The translations under genes and the position numbers were made by a program. Source: Helicobacter bizzozeronii CCUG 35545 (lineage in GTDB: Bacteria; Campylobacterota; Campylobacteria; Campylobacterales; Helicobacteraceae). From it: a DNA stretch of 64,000 bases. How positions within the stretch are numbered: position 1 is the stretch's first letter; each line of letters begins with the position of its first letter. Where the stretch lies: positions 40,468-104,467 of the forward strand of contig CAGP01000129.1 in NCBI GenBank assembly GCA_000263275.1. Direction: 5' to 3'. The notes under the pieces are model-generated. The model was not told the DNA's origin and searched no databases. It was given only the letters and a program-made list of their open reading frames with translations. Positions 19,546 through 29,596 of this stretch are shown here, one piece after another.

Positions 19546-22211
19546 ATGCCTCACACCAATATTTTTGAAAAACTCACCCACCAGCTTAAAGAGAGCCTAG
19601 ATCAAGCCCTCTCGCTGGCTTTGCATGCCAAAAACCAAGAGATCGAACCCATCCACCTTTTTTGGGCGTTGCTTAGTAACAGCCAATCTTTACTCAGCCA
19701 TGCCTTGATTAAAATGGGCGTAGAAAAAACCCCCTTAGAATTGGAGGCTAGAAGCATCGTAGATAGCCTGCCTAAGAGCTCGAGCGTGAGCGCGCAGGGG
19801 ATTAGCCTGAGTAAGAATCTCCTAGATGCCTTGCATAGCGCTTTGGGCTGGAGTGTGAAAAATGCGGATCAATTCGTGGCGGTGGATAGTTTTATCATTG
19901 CCAATGCCACGCTTTTTAGCCAGTATTTTAAACAATTCTTAGATACCCCAGAGCTTGTCAAGACCTTAGAGAGCATGCGCAAAGGGGTGAAAATCAACCA
20001 GCCTAGCGATGATGCTACTTTAGAAGCCTTAGAAAAATACGGGATCAATCTGACCACCAAAGCCCTAGAAAACACGCTAGACCCGGTCATCGGGCGCGAT
20101 GAAGAGATTTTGCGCATGATGCAAATTTTAATCCGCAAGACCAAAAATAACCCCATTTTGCTAGGGGAGCCCGGGGTAGGCAAGACCGCCATTGTAGAGG
20201 GGCTAGCCCAACGCATCGCTAAAAAAAGAAGTGCCCCTATCTTTGCAACACAAGCAGGTGGTGATGCTGGATTTGAGTATGCTCATTGCTGGGGCAAAGT
20301 ATCGGGGGGAATTTGAGGAACGCCTAACTAAGGTGGTAGAGGAGGTCAAAAAAGGCGGGCAATATGATTTTATTCATCGATGAAATCCATACCATCGTGG
20401 GGGCAGGGGCAAGTGAGGGGAGCATGGACGCGGCTAATATTTTAAAGCCCGCCTTAGCGCGTGGGGAGTTGCACACCATCGGGGCAACCACGCTTAAAGA
20501 GTATCGCAAATATTTTGAAAAAGATAGCGCGCTCACGCGCCGCTTTCAGCCCATCGCCCTAGAAGAGCCTAGCGTGAATGAAACCTTGCAAATTCTAAGA
20601 GGACTCAAAGAGAATTTAGAGGCACACCACAATGTGAGTATCACCGATAGCGCGCTAGTCGCCAGTGCTAAACTCTCCGCGCGCTATATCACTAACCGCT
20701 TTTTACCCGATAAGGCGATCGATTTGATCGATGAGGCGGCTGCCGAATTGAAAATGCAGATCGAATCCGAACCTTACGCCCTCTCCCACACCAAGAGATT
20801 AGTGCAACAATTAGAGGTAGAAAAACAAGCCTTGCTCATGGAGGAAAACCCTAGCAACAAGCAACGCCTAGAGGAGGTGCAAAAGGAACTTGGCAACGCC
20901 TTAGAGGAAAAACAACGCCTAGAGGCGCAATTTGAAAATGAAAGGCGGGTATTTAAGGACATCGCGCAGGCTAAGAATAATATAGAGAGTTTGAGACGCG
21001 AATCCGAGCTAGCCAAACGCCAGTCCGAATTTGAAAAAGCCGCTAAAATCGATCATGGCGAGATTCCTAAGTTAGAGCAGGCAGTGCGTGATTTAGAGGC
21101 ACAATGGGCGCGCATGCAAGATCAGGGAAGTTTGTTGCAACACGCAGTCACTAAGGATAGTATCGCGCGCATTGTGAGCAAATGGACGCATATTCCGGTC
21201 CAAAAGATGTTACAAGAGGAAAAAGACAAGATTTTACACATCGAGCAGGAGCTAGCTAAGAGTGTGATCGGGCAATCCCAGGCCATTAGCGCGATTGCTA
21301 AAGCCATTAAGCGCAATAAGGCAGGCTTGAGTGATCCCAATAAACCCATTGGAAGTTTTCTATTCTTAGGACCTACAGGTGTGGGCAAAACCCAAAGTGC
21401 CAAGACGCTAGCGCAATTTCTCTTTGATAGCCAAAAGAATTTGATTAGGCTGGACATGAGCGAATACATGGAAAAACACGCAGTGAGTCGTTTGGTGGGC
21501 GCACCCCCCGGGTATGTGGGCTATGAAGAGGGGGGGCAACTTACTGAGGCGGTTAGGCGTAGCCCTTATAGCGTGCTCCTCTTTGATGAGATTGAAAAAG
21601 CGCACCCGGAGGTGTTTAACATGCTCTTACAGGTGCTCGATGAGGGACGGCTTACAGATAATAAGGGCGTGGTGGTGGATTTTAAGAACACCATCATTAT
21701 TTTGACCAGCAATATCGCTAGCGATAAAATCTTGGAGTTTGAAAACATCCATGCCAAGCACAAAGCCGAACAAGAGGTGTTGAAAGCCTATGACATTGAG
21801 AGCGATCAGATCATGGAATTGAGCGAAGAGCACGATAAACAAGCTATGGTGCAAGAAGCCCTGAAAGCCTACTTTAAGCCCGAATTTTTAAACCGCTTAG
21901 ATGACATTGTGATCTTCAACCCTTTGCACTTGGAATCCATCATGCAAATTGTAGATTTGATGTTTGCAGATATTCAAGAGAAACTCAGCGAGCGGGGGGT
22001 GCAAATAGAGTTGAGCCCGCAGGCTAAGGAATACATCGCCAAAAGCGGGTTTGATCCCATTTATGGTGCGCGCCCTCTTAAACGCGCTTTATACGAAGAA
22101 GTGGAGGATAGATTAGCTACGCTTCTTTTGGAAACAGATAGCGCACATTTGAGCGATAAACATCTTCTATTTGATGTGCAAGAGGGTAAAATCGTGATTG
22201 ACCAACTCTAG
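19546..22211 (+). CDS. clpB: ClpB disaggregase, frameshifted
   Basis: ClpB is a hexameric AAA+ chaperone that, with DnaK, pulls proteins out of aggregates. It has an N-terminal Clp repeat domain, nucleotide domain 1 with [17 protein letters not shown] (~residue 208) and Walker [15 protein letters not shown], a middle coiled coil rich in Glu/Lys/Gln (encoded around 20.8-21.1 kb), and nucleotide domain 2 with [17 protein letters not shown] (~608) and [13 protein letters not shown]. Two breaks: an A7 run near 20221 (RIAKK then [10 protein letters not shown]) and an A6 run near 20350 (EEVKK then [10 protein letters not shown]). Rejoined length about 887 residues. Confidence 0.94.
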
Positions 22212-22239
22212 CCGCATACTTTAATTAAAAGGAATATCC

Positions 22240-23996
22240 GTGCGTTCGTTTTCTTTGGGCAAACAGATTTTGATGCTTTGGGGTTTTGTGATGGGGGCGA
22301 TATTCGTCGTTTTGGTGCTTTTTTACCACAACAACAAGCGATCGGTCTCCCATGTCAATCGCCTTGTCTCCAATGATTTACAAGAACTTTTAGAGGAGCA
22401 GATCAAACTCTCTGTGGATGTTTTGGCTTTTAGTATTTCTGAGACTCTCAAAGACATCCCCCATGCCACAGACGCACAGAAAAAGAAGGTTGTTGCGGAT
22501 ATGGTCGCTAATTTCCGCTTTGAAAAGGATCGATCGGGCTATTTCTTTGTCTATGAAGGGTATGTGCCCTTTGTGATGCCCAACTTGAAGGGCGATCTTT
22601 CTAGGTTTAAGAATATGCAGGATAAAAATGGGGTTTATATCATCCAAGAACTCCACAAGGTAGCCATGAATAACGGGGGCTTTGTGCATTATGTGTTCCC
22701 TAAACCCTTGCCCGATGGGAGCATGCGCGATGTCCCTAAAATCTCCTATGCTAAAAAGATCGCAGGCACGCCTAATTGGTGGATTGGCACAGGGATGTAT
22801 GCCGACAATATCGCCCAACGCACCCACCGCATTTCCCAATCCATCGATGACGATTTAACTGAAAAATTTTATGTCTATGCGCTGATTGTGTTGCTTTTTT
22901 TGTTCGTGGTTGTGGTCCCGCTTTACTATGGCTTTTACCGCAAAATTACGGGGAATATCAGTGCCTTAAGCGGTTCGCTCAAAGAGTTTTTTTGCCTTTG
23001 TTAATTACCATGCCAAGAAAGAGCCTAAAGAGTTGAATTTAAAATCTAGGGACGAGTTAGGCGACATGGCGCGCGCCTTGAAAAGCAATTTAAAAGAAGC
23101 GGTCGAACATTTCCAAGCCGATCAACATTTTTCCAAAGATGCTTTGCATGTCTTAGATGGTGCGCACATGGGGGATTTTAGTCGGGGTATCCATGCCTAT
23201 GCGGCCAATCCCGAACTCCAACGCTTAGGCAAGGATTTAAACGCCTTTTTTGAATTTTTAAGCCAAATGTTTAGCCGTATCCGCAATGCCCTCCAAGCCT
23301 ACTCCAACAATGATTTTAAGGAAGGCATGGACCTTGCAAACTTAAATGGTGGGTTTTTACAACTGGCTAATGACATTAACACCTTGCAACAAAGCATTGT
23401 CCATTCGCTTAAAAACTCTTTAGACATCGCCCACGCCCTCCGCCAAGAAACCGATTCGCTCAATGAAACCAGTAGCCGCTTACAAGAGGCTTCTAAGCAA
23501 CAAGTTAGCTCCCTAGAACAGACCACTGGCGCACTGGAGCAAATTAGCCAAAGCATGCAGAGCATTAACACCAAGAGCCAAGAGGTGATCGAACAATCTG
23601 ATGGGATCAAAAATATGGTGGTGATCATCAATGAGATCGCCGATCAAATCACGCTACTAGCCTTGAACGCCGCCATTGAAGCCGCACGCGCAGGCGAGCA
23701 TGGGCGGGGCTTTGCGGTGGTGGCTGATGAAGTGCGCAAACTAGCCGAGCGCACCCAAAAATCTTTGGGCGAGATTGAGATCAACACCCAATCACTCACC
23801 CAATCCATTAATGACACCGCACACGCCATAGAGGAGCAGACTTTAAGCATTGACAAGATCAGCGCAGCAATGGAGGCTTTGGAAAAAAACAATGGCAAAC
23901 AACGCCGAGATCACCGCAACTTCCTTGAATATTAGCCAAAATGTGCAAAAAATTGCGCAAAATATCCTCGATGAAGCCAATAGCAAGAAGTTTTGA
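22240..23996 (+). CDS. Methyl-accepting chemotaxis protein with sCache sensor, frameshifted
   Basis: A transmembrane chemoreceptor. The start is a GTG at 22240 behind AAAAGGAATATCC. One membrane helix at ~8-28 leads into a periplasmic single-Cache (sCache_2) domain with [11 protein letters not shown] and [12 protein letters not shown], then a second helix around 205-225, HAMP-like region, and the signalling hairpin containing [19 protein letters not shown]. Breaks: T7 run near 22987 (KEFF then AFVNYHAKK) and A7 run near 23883 (ALEK then [11 protein letters not shown]). Rejoined length about 584 residues. It is a tandem paralogue of the next gene. The ligand is unknown. Confidence 0.92.
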
Positions 23997-24064
23997 TCAC
24001 TAGTAATAGAGTTGTAGTCAATTTGGTTTCCTTCCATAGCTAGGTTCTATTAGAAAGGATCTCC

Positions 24065-25816
24065 ATGCCCTCATTTTCTCTAGGCAAACAAATTGTGGCT
24101 TTGTGGATGCTCACCATTGTGGCGATGGTTGCGACCTTGTTGCTCTTTGCACAAAACAACCGCGATTCGGTCCGCCAAGTCAATGCTCTAGTGAATAAAG
24201 ATTTAAAGGACATGCTAGGTGGCAAGCTCAAATTGGCCATCGATACCGCAAGCTTTAATATTGCCCATGCTATTAAAGAAGCCCCCACACAAGTAGCCAA
24301 AGAACAGATCATTGTTAAAATGCTCAAGGGCTTCCGCTATGATGAGGATAAATCGGGCTACTTTTTTGCCTACAACAAATACACCCCGATTTACACCGCC
24401 AACCCCAAATACCACATTGGCCAAAGTGCTGCAAATGTCAAGGATAAAAACGGCGTGTATTACATCAAAGAACTTTACAATGCTGCGATGGCTGGGGGTA
24501 ATTTTGTCTATTATGTTTCACCTAAGCCTTTGGATAATGGCCAAGTCCGCTACACCAACAAGATTTCCTATGCGCAAAAAATCGCAGGCACGCAGGATTG
24601 GTGGGTGGGCGGGGGGATGTATATGGACAATATCCAAGAGCGCACCCATAGCATCACCCAGCTCATCGATCACAACTTGAGCCATAAATTCTATATCCAT
24701 GTGGTTTTGGTGCTGATCTTTTTGGTGGTGGTGGTGATTCCGCTTTATTATCTCTTTTACCACAAGATCACGGGCAATATCCGCACCCTAAGTAGGGCAC
24801 TCAAAGATTTTTTCGCCTTTGTCAATTACAAAGATAAAAAAGTGCCTCAAGAGATTGTGTTGCGTTCTAAGGACGAATTGGGGCAAATGGCGCGCGCGCT
24901 CAACACCAGCATTCAAGAGGCGGTGCAACATTTGCAAGCCGATCAAGCCCTCTCTAAGGAGGTTTTAGCGGTGCTCAATAGTGCGCGCACGGGGGATTTC
25001 ACCCAAAATATCCACGCCCAAGCAATCAATCCGGAGCTCCAGCATTTGGGGAGCAATCTCAATGATTTTTCGCTTTTTCTCAGCCAGACTTTCCATAAAA
25101 TTTCCACGACCATTGAAACCTATTCGCAAAATGATTTTAGGGCTAAAATGGATACCACTCAGTTGCAGGGTGGGTTTTTACAATTAGCTAATAATATCAA
25201 CACTTTGCAACAAAGCATTATCGCTTCTTTGCAAAACTCCTTAGATTTTGCCCACGCACTCAACCAAGAAACCCACACCCTCAATGAAGCCACCCATGCC
25301 ATGCAAGATGCCTCCAAGCAACAAGGCCGATCGCTGGAGGCAACCACGCATGCCCTAGAGAAAATCACCGCTTCCACCCAAAGCGTGAATGCCAAGAGTC
25401 AAGAGGTGATTGAACAATCTGAGGGGATTAAAAACATGGTGATCACCATTACAGAGATTGCCGATCAAATTAGCTTGTTGGCTCTCAATGCCGCCATTGA
25501 GGCCGCCCGTGCAGGCGAGCATGGGCGGGGTTTTGCGGTGGTGGCTGATGAGGTCAGAAAACTAGCTGAACGCACCCAAAAGTCTTTGGGCGAGATTGAG
25601 ATCAACACCCAATCACTCACCCAATCTATCAATGATAGCGCACAAGCCATCAAGGAACAAACACAAGGGATTGCCCAAATTAACGAGGCCATGCAAGAAT
25701 TAGAGCAGAGCGTAACGCATAACACCCAAATTGCGCTCACTTCCTCAAACATTAGCGACAATGTGCAAAAGATCGCCCAAGACATCCTCAAAGAAGCCAA
25801 TAACAAGAAATTTTAA
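24065..25816 (+). CDS. Methyl-accepting chemotaxis protein with sCache sensor
   Basis: An intact 583-residue chemoreceptor with the same layout as its upstream neighbour: N-terminal helix, periplasmic sCache_2 domain ([33 protein letters not shown]), second helix near 210-230 ([17 protein letters not shown]), and the signalling tip [19 protein letters not shown]. The cytoplasmic halves of the two are nearly identical while the sensor halves differ, indicating duplication followed by sensor divergence. It starts 68 bases after the first receptor. Confidence 0.95.
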   Translation: MPSFSLGKQIVALWMLTIVAMVATLLLFAQNNRDSVRQVNALVNKDLKDMLGGKLKLAIDTASFNIAHAIKEAPTQVAKEQIIVKMLKGFRYDEDKSGYFFAYNKYTPIYTANPKYHIGQSAANVKDKNGVYYIKELYNAAMAGGNFVYYVSPKPLDNGQVRYTNKISYAQKIAGTQDWWVGGGMYMDNIQERTHSITQLIDHNLSHKFYIHVVLVLIFLVVVVIPLYYLFYHKITGNIRTLSRALKDFFAFVNYKDKKVPQEIVLRSKDELGQMARALNTSIQEAVQHLQADQALSKEVLAVLNSARTGDFTQNIHAQAINPELQHLGSNLNDFSLFLSQTFHKISTTIETYSQNDFRAKMDTTQLQGGFLQLANNINTLQQSIIASLQNSLDFAHALNQETHTLNEATHAMQDASKQQGRSLEATTHALEKITASTQSVNAKSQEVIEQSEGIKNMVITITEIADQISLLALNAAIEAARAGEHGRGFAVVADEVRKLAERTQKSLGEIEINTQSLTQSINDSAQAIKEQTQGIAQINEAMQELEQSVTHNTQIALTSSNISDNVQKIAQDILKEANNKKF

Positions 25817-25841
25817 ACCTTGTTTTCGTGGGCAAGAGGGG

Positions 25842-26653
25842 TTATTTTCTAATTTGATCAATGGCCTTTCTGTATTGTTTTAAATCGGCATTTTGGACCC
25901 AAGAGACTATTTTTTTCACCACAACCCCATAAGCCTTGCTTAGAATGGTTTGGATCGCATCGTGATGGTTTTTGTCCATCCTACCACCAACTGTATTTGC
26001 CTCATCAAAACTATCCAAACTTGTTGCGCCACGGCTGACGGAGTTTGCACCCGCAAAACTATCCGAACTTGTAGCTTCTTGGAAATAAGAATAAGTGATG
26101 GCATGTTCGGCACCGACATTGATGGCAAAGTTGTGGGTCGTCCGCCCCGTCTTGGGTTCAAAGAATTTAAACAAGACAGCACCAGCACTTTGATCCACCG
26201 TTGTATTCATATCGGTGTCCTCTGGATTATCTGTGTTGATATCCGCATCAACTAATATACCTATCCACCCCCTGATTTTGACAATGGAGTAAATTTTGCT
26301 TTTTTGTTCGGGTGTTAAATTTTGCGCAGATGCTAGGTGTATGATGTTATAACCCTTTTTTTCAAAAATCTCTTGCACTTGTTTCACCAAAGCATTTTGG
26401 AATTGCCCGATATAGGGCTGGACATTTTCATCTGCTTGGATGTGTGGGGTTAAGATTGCAATGGTGTGGTTGTTGGCTTCTTCTTGCCTAATATCGATGG
26501 GGTAATTAAAATCTAGGGGAGTAGCATTTTTTTTGAAAAGTTGCGTGCTTTTTGGCTTGGCTAGTTTTTTGTGCCTGCGTCCATAGCACAGCCTGAGAGG
26601 GCAAGGGATACTCCCGTTAATGTTAATAATACACTCTTTGTGATATTGCGCAT
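25842..26653 (-). CDS. HpaA-family lipoprotein, frameshifted
   Basis: A probable outer-membrane or sheath lipoprotein of the HpaA (neuraminyllactose-binding haemagglutinin) family, known in H. pylori as an adhesin-like surface antigen. ATG 26653 follows AAGGAGTCCC; the signal peptide MRNITKSVLLTLTGVSLALS ends in the lipobox LSGC. The body has FNYPIDIRQEEANNHTIAIL, an EIFEKKGYNI segment and IKSAL/KIF-like ending (IQTILSKAYG), as in HpaA. Breaks: A6 run near 26568 (GTK then TSQAKK) and A8 run at 26527-26534 (FQK then NATPLDFN). Rejoined length about 269 residues. A 16-residue tandem repeat near the C-terminus is listed separately. Confidence 0.78.
25980..26075 (-). repeat. 48-bp tandem repeat inside the HpaA-like gene
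   Basis: Two adjacent 48-base units encode ATSSDSFAGANSVSRG and ATSLDSFDEANTVGGR. They share ATS.DSF..AN.V. The repeat preserves the frame and inserts a Ser/Asn/Gly-rich, probably exposed segment. Confidence 0.8.
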
Positions 26654-26815
26654 GGGACTCCTTAAAAATTAAAAGGCTGTCATTTTGGGATTTTCTTGGT
26701 TAATTTTAGTTTAAAGTGCCATGATTTTCAATGCAAACCCCACAAGGGATTTTTAGGGTGGATTTAATCAAATGGGGATAAAATGGGGAATGGGGGAGCA
26801 ACACAAAGGAGAACC

Positions 26816-28198
26816 ATGCAACTTGATCCCAGCATTTTTAGAGAATACGACATTAGAGGGATTTTTGGGCAACATCTCACCCAAGAGGTGGTTTATAATA
26901 TTGGTGTGTATTTGGGACGCTTGATGGCTTTGAGCGGACCACGCGTGGCGGTGGGCTATGATGCGCGCACGCATTCAGCGGCTTTATTTGAGTGGCTTAA
27001 AAATGGCTTGCAAAACTCTTTAGAGGTCTATGATTTGGGCTTGATCCCCACACCCGTAGCTTATTTCACAACCTTTAACAAAATTGAGGGGATTAGCACC
27101 TCCCACTCGATCATGATCACCGGATCGCACAACCCGCCCGACTACAATGGCTTTAAAATCACGCTGGACCAACAGCCCTTTTATGGCGCACAAATCCAAG
27201 CCCTCAAAGAACAAATCGCCAAGCAACCCCTAGCATACGCCCCCAGCCCCACCACGCCTAAAAAACTCAATGCCCTTAGGGCTTACCATGAATATTTGAT
27301 CCAAGCCTTCAAGCACCTCCAAAACTTCCCCTATAAAATCGCACTGGATTTTGGGAATGGCGTGGGGGCTTTGGGGCTAGAACCCGTGCTAAAAGCACTC
27401 AATGCCAGTTTTGATAGCCTCTATGCTAACCCAGATGGGACTTTCCCCAACCACCACCCCGATCCTAACGAATCCAAGAATCTAGCGGATCTCAAGGCAC
27501 ACATGCAAGAAAAAAGCATAGAAATTGGGCTTGCCTTTGATGGCGATGCCGATCGAATCGCCCTGCTCACGCCTAAGCGCACCTATGGGGGCGATGAGTT
27601 AGCCATTGTGCTAGCCGAGCAGATGTTAAAACAGGGGATCAAGCCCCTAGTGATCGGGGAGGTCAAATGTTCGCAGGTGATGTATGACACCATTAATAGC
27701 TTTGGTCAGGCGTTGATGTATAAAACCGGGCATAGCAATTTAAAAGTCAAGCTCAAGGAAACTAAGGCGCATTTGGCAGCCGAGATGAGCGGGCATCTCT
27801 TTTTTAACGATCGCTATTTTGGCTATGATGATGCCCTTTATGCGGCTTTACGGCTTTTAGAGTTGTTAAAACAACAAAGCCCTCAAGAGCTAGAGGCGCG
27901 CATGGGGGCTTTGCCCTATTCTTACAAAACTGCCGAGGAAAAAATCAGCGTGCCAGAAGAGCAAAAATTCCAAATCATTGAAAAGCTTAAAGATTCGCTT
28001 AAAGCTCCCCTACCGCCCAACTTCCCGCCCATTATTGAGGTGATCAGCATTGATGGCGTGCGGGTGATCTTTGAGCAAGGCTTTGGACTGGTGCGTGCGA
28101 GCAACACCACCCCCATGCTAGTAACCCGCTTTGAGGGCAAGGACCAAGCTTGTGCAGAGCGTTACAAAAAGACTTTGTTAGATTTGTTGGAGCTATAA
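26816..28198 (+). CDS. algC: Phosphomannomutase/phosphoglucomutase
   Basis: An alpha-D-phosphohexomutase converting mannose 6-phosphate or glucose 6-phosphate to the 1-phosphate, supplying GDP-mannose/fucose and LPS sugars. The catalytic Ser is in MITGSHNPPDYNGFKI (~residue 101), the Mg site in AFDGDADRIALL (~241) and the phosphate-binding loop in RASNTTPMLVTRFEG near the end. The start is ATG 26816 behind AAAGGAGAACC. The 460-residue length equals H. pylori AlgC/HP1275. The frame is intact. Confidence 0.93.
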   Translation: MQLDPSIFREYDIRGIFGQHLTQEVVYNIGVYLGRLMALSGPRVAVGYDARTHSAALFEWLKNGLQNSLEVYDLGLIPTPVAYFTTFNKIEGISTSHSIMITGSHNPPDYNGFKITLDQQPFYGAQIQALKEQIAKQPLAYAPSPTTPKKLNALRAYHEYLIQAFKHLQNFPYKIALDFGNGVGALGLEPVLKALNASFDSLYANPDGTFPNHHPDPNESKNLADLKAHMQEKSIEIGLAFDGDADRIALLTPKRTYGGDELAIVLAEQMLKQGIKPLVIGEVKCSQVMYDTINSFGQALMYKTGHSNLKVKLKETKAHLAAEMSGHLFFNDRYFGYDDALYAALRLLELLKQQSPQELEARMGALPYSYKTAEEKISVPEEQKFQIIEKLKDSLKAPLPPNFPPIIEVISIDGVRVIFEQGFGLVRASNTTPMLVTRFEGKDQACAERYKKTLLDLLEL

Positions 28199-28215
28199 AG
28201 AAAAGGGGAGGGAAG

Positions 28216-28233
28216 CTCCCCCAAGGGGGGGAG
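28216..28233. terminator. GC-rich hairpin behind algC
   Basis: CTCCCCC, loop AAGG, GGGGGAG forms a 7-bp stem 18 bases after the algC stop. Neither strand has a full U run right after it, so termination is likely but not certain. It could serve both algC and the minus-strand repeat locus. Confidence 0.45.
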
Positions 28234-28246
28234 GGAGAAACCGCAA

Positions 28247-28363
28247 TTAGTCTTGGTTATTGCTGTTATTGCTGTTGTTGCTATTGTTGCTGTTATTGCG
28301 GTTGCTGTTGTTGCTGTTATTGCTGTTGTTGCTGTTCCTGCTGTTGTTGCTGTTGTTGCTCAT
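28247..28363 (-). CDS. Ser/Asn-repeat microprotein (38 residues)
   Basis: ATG at 28363 has a strong ribosome site, AAAGGAGTATGTT. The predicted 38-residue product is almost purely (Ser-Asn-Asn) repeats: it opens MSNNSNNSRNSNN, has Arg at residues 9 and 22, and ends NNQD. The repeats use AAC/AAT interchangeably: all five T variants sit at third codon positions and are silent here but create stops in the overlapping Gln frame. This weakly favours the Ser/Asn frame being translated. No membrane segment, signal or known domain is seen. It might also be untranslated repeat DNA. I do not know its function. Confidence 0.4.
   Translation of the reverse strand: MSNNSNNSRNSNNSNNSNNSNRNNSNNSNNSNNSNNQD
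28254..28360 (-). repeat. Trinucleotide-type repeat tract (AGC AAC AAC)n
   Basis: About 107 bases made of 9-base units, AGCAACAAC or AGCAACAAT on the minus strand, with two irregular triplets. Depending on frame it reads Ser-Asn, Gln or Thr-Ala. The plus strand of the same tract gives poly-Leu, poly-Cys or Ala-Val artefacts. Confidence 0.85.
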
Positions 28364-28436
28364 AACATACTCCTTTCATGGATTTGAAAACTCCAAGACC
28401 CATCAGGCTTGCGCCCGATTGACCTTTTGTTTTCAT
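28317..28436 (-). CDS. Alternative overlapping Gln-repeat microprotein (39 residues)
   Basis: In a second minus-strand frame, ATG 28436 opens MKTKGQSGASLMGLGVFKS, passes VCYE and then runs into Q7-E-Q5 before a TAA made by CAATAA. The non-repeat N-terminus looks protein-like, more so than random sequence. There is no Shine-Dalgarno site, but a TAGAAT box at 28443-28448 ends just 6 bases before the ATG, so translation could be leaderless. Either this or the Ser/Asn frame may be real, or both. Confidence 0.4.
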   Translation of the reverse strand: MKTKGQSGASLMGLGVFKSMKGVCYEQQQQQQQEQQQQQ

Positions 28437-28442
28437 AGGCGC

Positions 28443-28476
28443 ATTCTAGCGTAAGTCTTGTTTACTTTGGTAAACA
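28443..28476 (-). promoter_or_regulatory. Promoter with inverted repeat before the repeat microproteins
   Basis: A perfect 7-bp inverted repeat TGTTTAC-TTTG-GTAAACA (28459-28476) lies 10 bases upstream of a TAGAAT -10 box (28443-28448, minus strand). It therefore covers the -35 region, the classic place for a repressor or activator site. Which protein binds it is unknown. Confidence 0.5.
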
Positions 28477-28613
28477 GACAGATATAAATTTTTTTTAGAC
28501 ATAAATAATAAACTTTAGGTTTCTCATAATATGTCTCTAGTTTATTGCCATAGCATCATCAAAACCATGTGCATGCGCCCTCAGCCCCGCCATCACCACA
28601 AAATTTAGTGCCC

Positions 28614-28652
28614 ATTTTGGGTTTGCAAAAATCCCAAATTTGGGTCTATCCC
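28614..28652. terminator. Possible hairpin behind the HP1021-like gene
   Basis: CCATTTTGGG...TCCCAAATTTGGG contains self-complementary blocks (TTTGGG with CCCAAA) shortly after the response-regulator stop. It is a candidate terminator with modest stem strength. Confidence 0.3.
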
Positions 28653-28668
28653 ACATCAAAGCAAAAGC

Positions 28669-29596
28669 TCACTCCAATGCGATTTTTTCACCAACCACAT
28701 TAGGTTTTCTAGGCAAGTTGTAGCGGCGGCGTTTCTCCCAAAGGGATTTGCGGCTAATGCCTAGCCTCTTGGCTAATTCGGTGTCGGTGTAGCAGGGGCT
28801 AAATTGCTGGATAGCACTTTTTTCATAATCTTGGATGGAGAGCAGACCTGAGGGGATCAAGGGCTCCTCACCCTCCAAATAATGCACGATCCCCTCAAAT
28901 TCCAAATTATCATGCCCGACAAAAGAAACCATCGCATGGTGGTTGGGGAGCATTTTTAAAAGCTTTTCACGATCTTGGTGGCGCAAAACCTCTAAATGCG
29001 TGATGTAGGCTGCATGCAGATGACTAGGCTCGTGCCTGAAAACTTCTTGGATGCTATGGGTTTTTAAAAGAAAAAAACTCCAAGTCTAGCCCATTGACCC
29101 GAGCGTAGTTTAGTGCAAACAAGTCGGCGGTGTTTTGGGTGTGGCTGTGCAAAACAAGGGGGAGGGCATCTTCGCAACTATAGCTCACATTGAGGTCTTG
29201 GGCTATGAAGTCTAAATACCGCTCATGGACTCCTGCACGCACCATCGCCTCTTTGTAAGCTTTGTGGTAAGTGATTTTGCGAATCAGCTCATCCATTTTA
29301 AAGGGCTTTAAAATATAATCCCTAGCACCCGCTTTGATCGGGCGATTCACACCATCTTCACTCACAAATGAAGCCATCATGATCGTGATCGCCCTTGAGT
29401 TTTTGCGTACAAAATGTTCGCAACGATCCACGCAAACCTTAGCAGAGATCAACACCACATCGTAATCTTCTTTAAAGTGGTGGAAAATACTCGAAGCACT
29501 CTGGCACTTATAGCCTAGACTACTCAAAGCAGAGGCAATGCTTTGGGCTAAATGCACTTCATCTTCAATGATTAAAACGCTCTGTGTTCTGTTCAT
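28669..29596 (-). CDS. HP1021-type atypical response regulator, frameshifted
   Basis: An orphan transcription regulator like H. pylori HP1021, which controls many genes and also binds the replication origin. The receiver domain keeps the acidic pocket (LIIEDE) and the Lys of YILKPF, but the phospho-acceptor Asp is replaced by Ser at residue ~51 (DVVLISAKV), so classical phosphorylation is unlikely. The C-terminus has a helix-turn-helix, TDTELAKRLGISRKSLWEKR. The frame breaks in a T7 run near 29068 (LEFF then LLKTHSIQEVF). Rejoined length about 308 residues. It overlaps ispDF by 4 bases, the HP1020-HP1021 arrangement. Confidence 0.88.

Noticed and set aside
25980..26075. CRISPR-like repeat
   Set aside because: Only two adjacent in-frame units without spacers; it is an internal protein repeat. 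No CRISPR array or cas gene was seen in the window.
26700..26740. Sigma-54 promoter for the HpaA-like gene
   Set aside because: TGGCAC occurs on the minus strand, but there is no GC/TTGC at the required 10-base spacing.
28317..28436. Hpn-like nickel-binding protein
   Set aside because: The Gln run recalls H. pylori Hpn-like protein, but there is no His-rich part and only one Cys.
28150..28454. Plus-strand readings rich in Cys or Leu across the repeat tract
   Set aside because: They are the reverse complement of the AGC-AAC-AAC repeat, lack ribosome sites and have no non-repeat protein-like part; the minus strand has both a promoter and a Shine-Dalgarno site.
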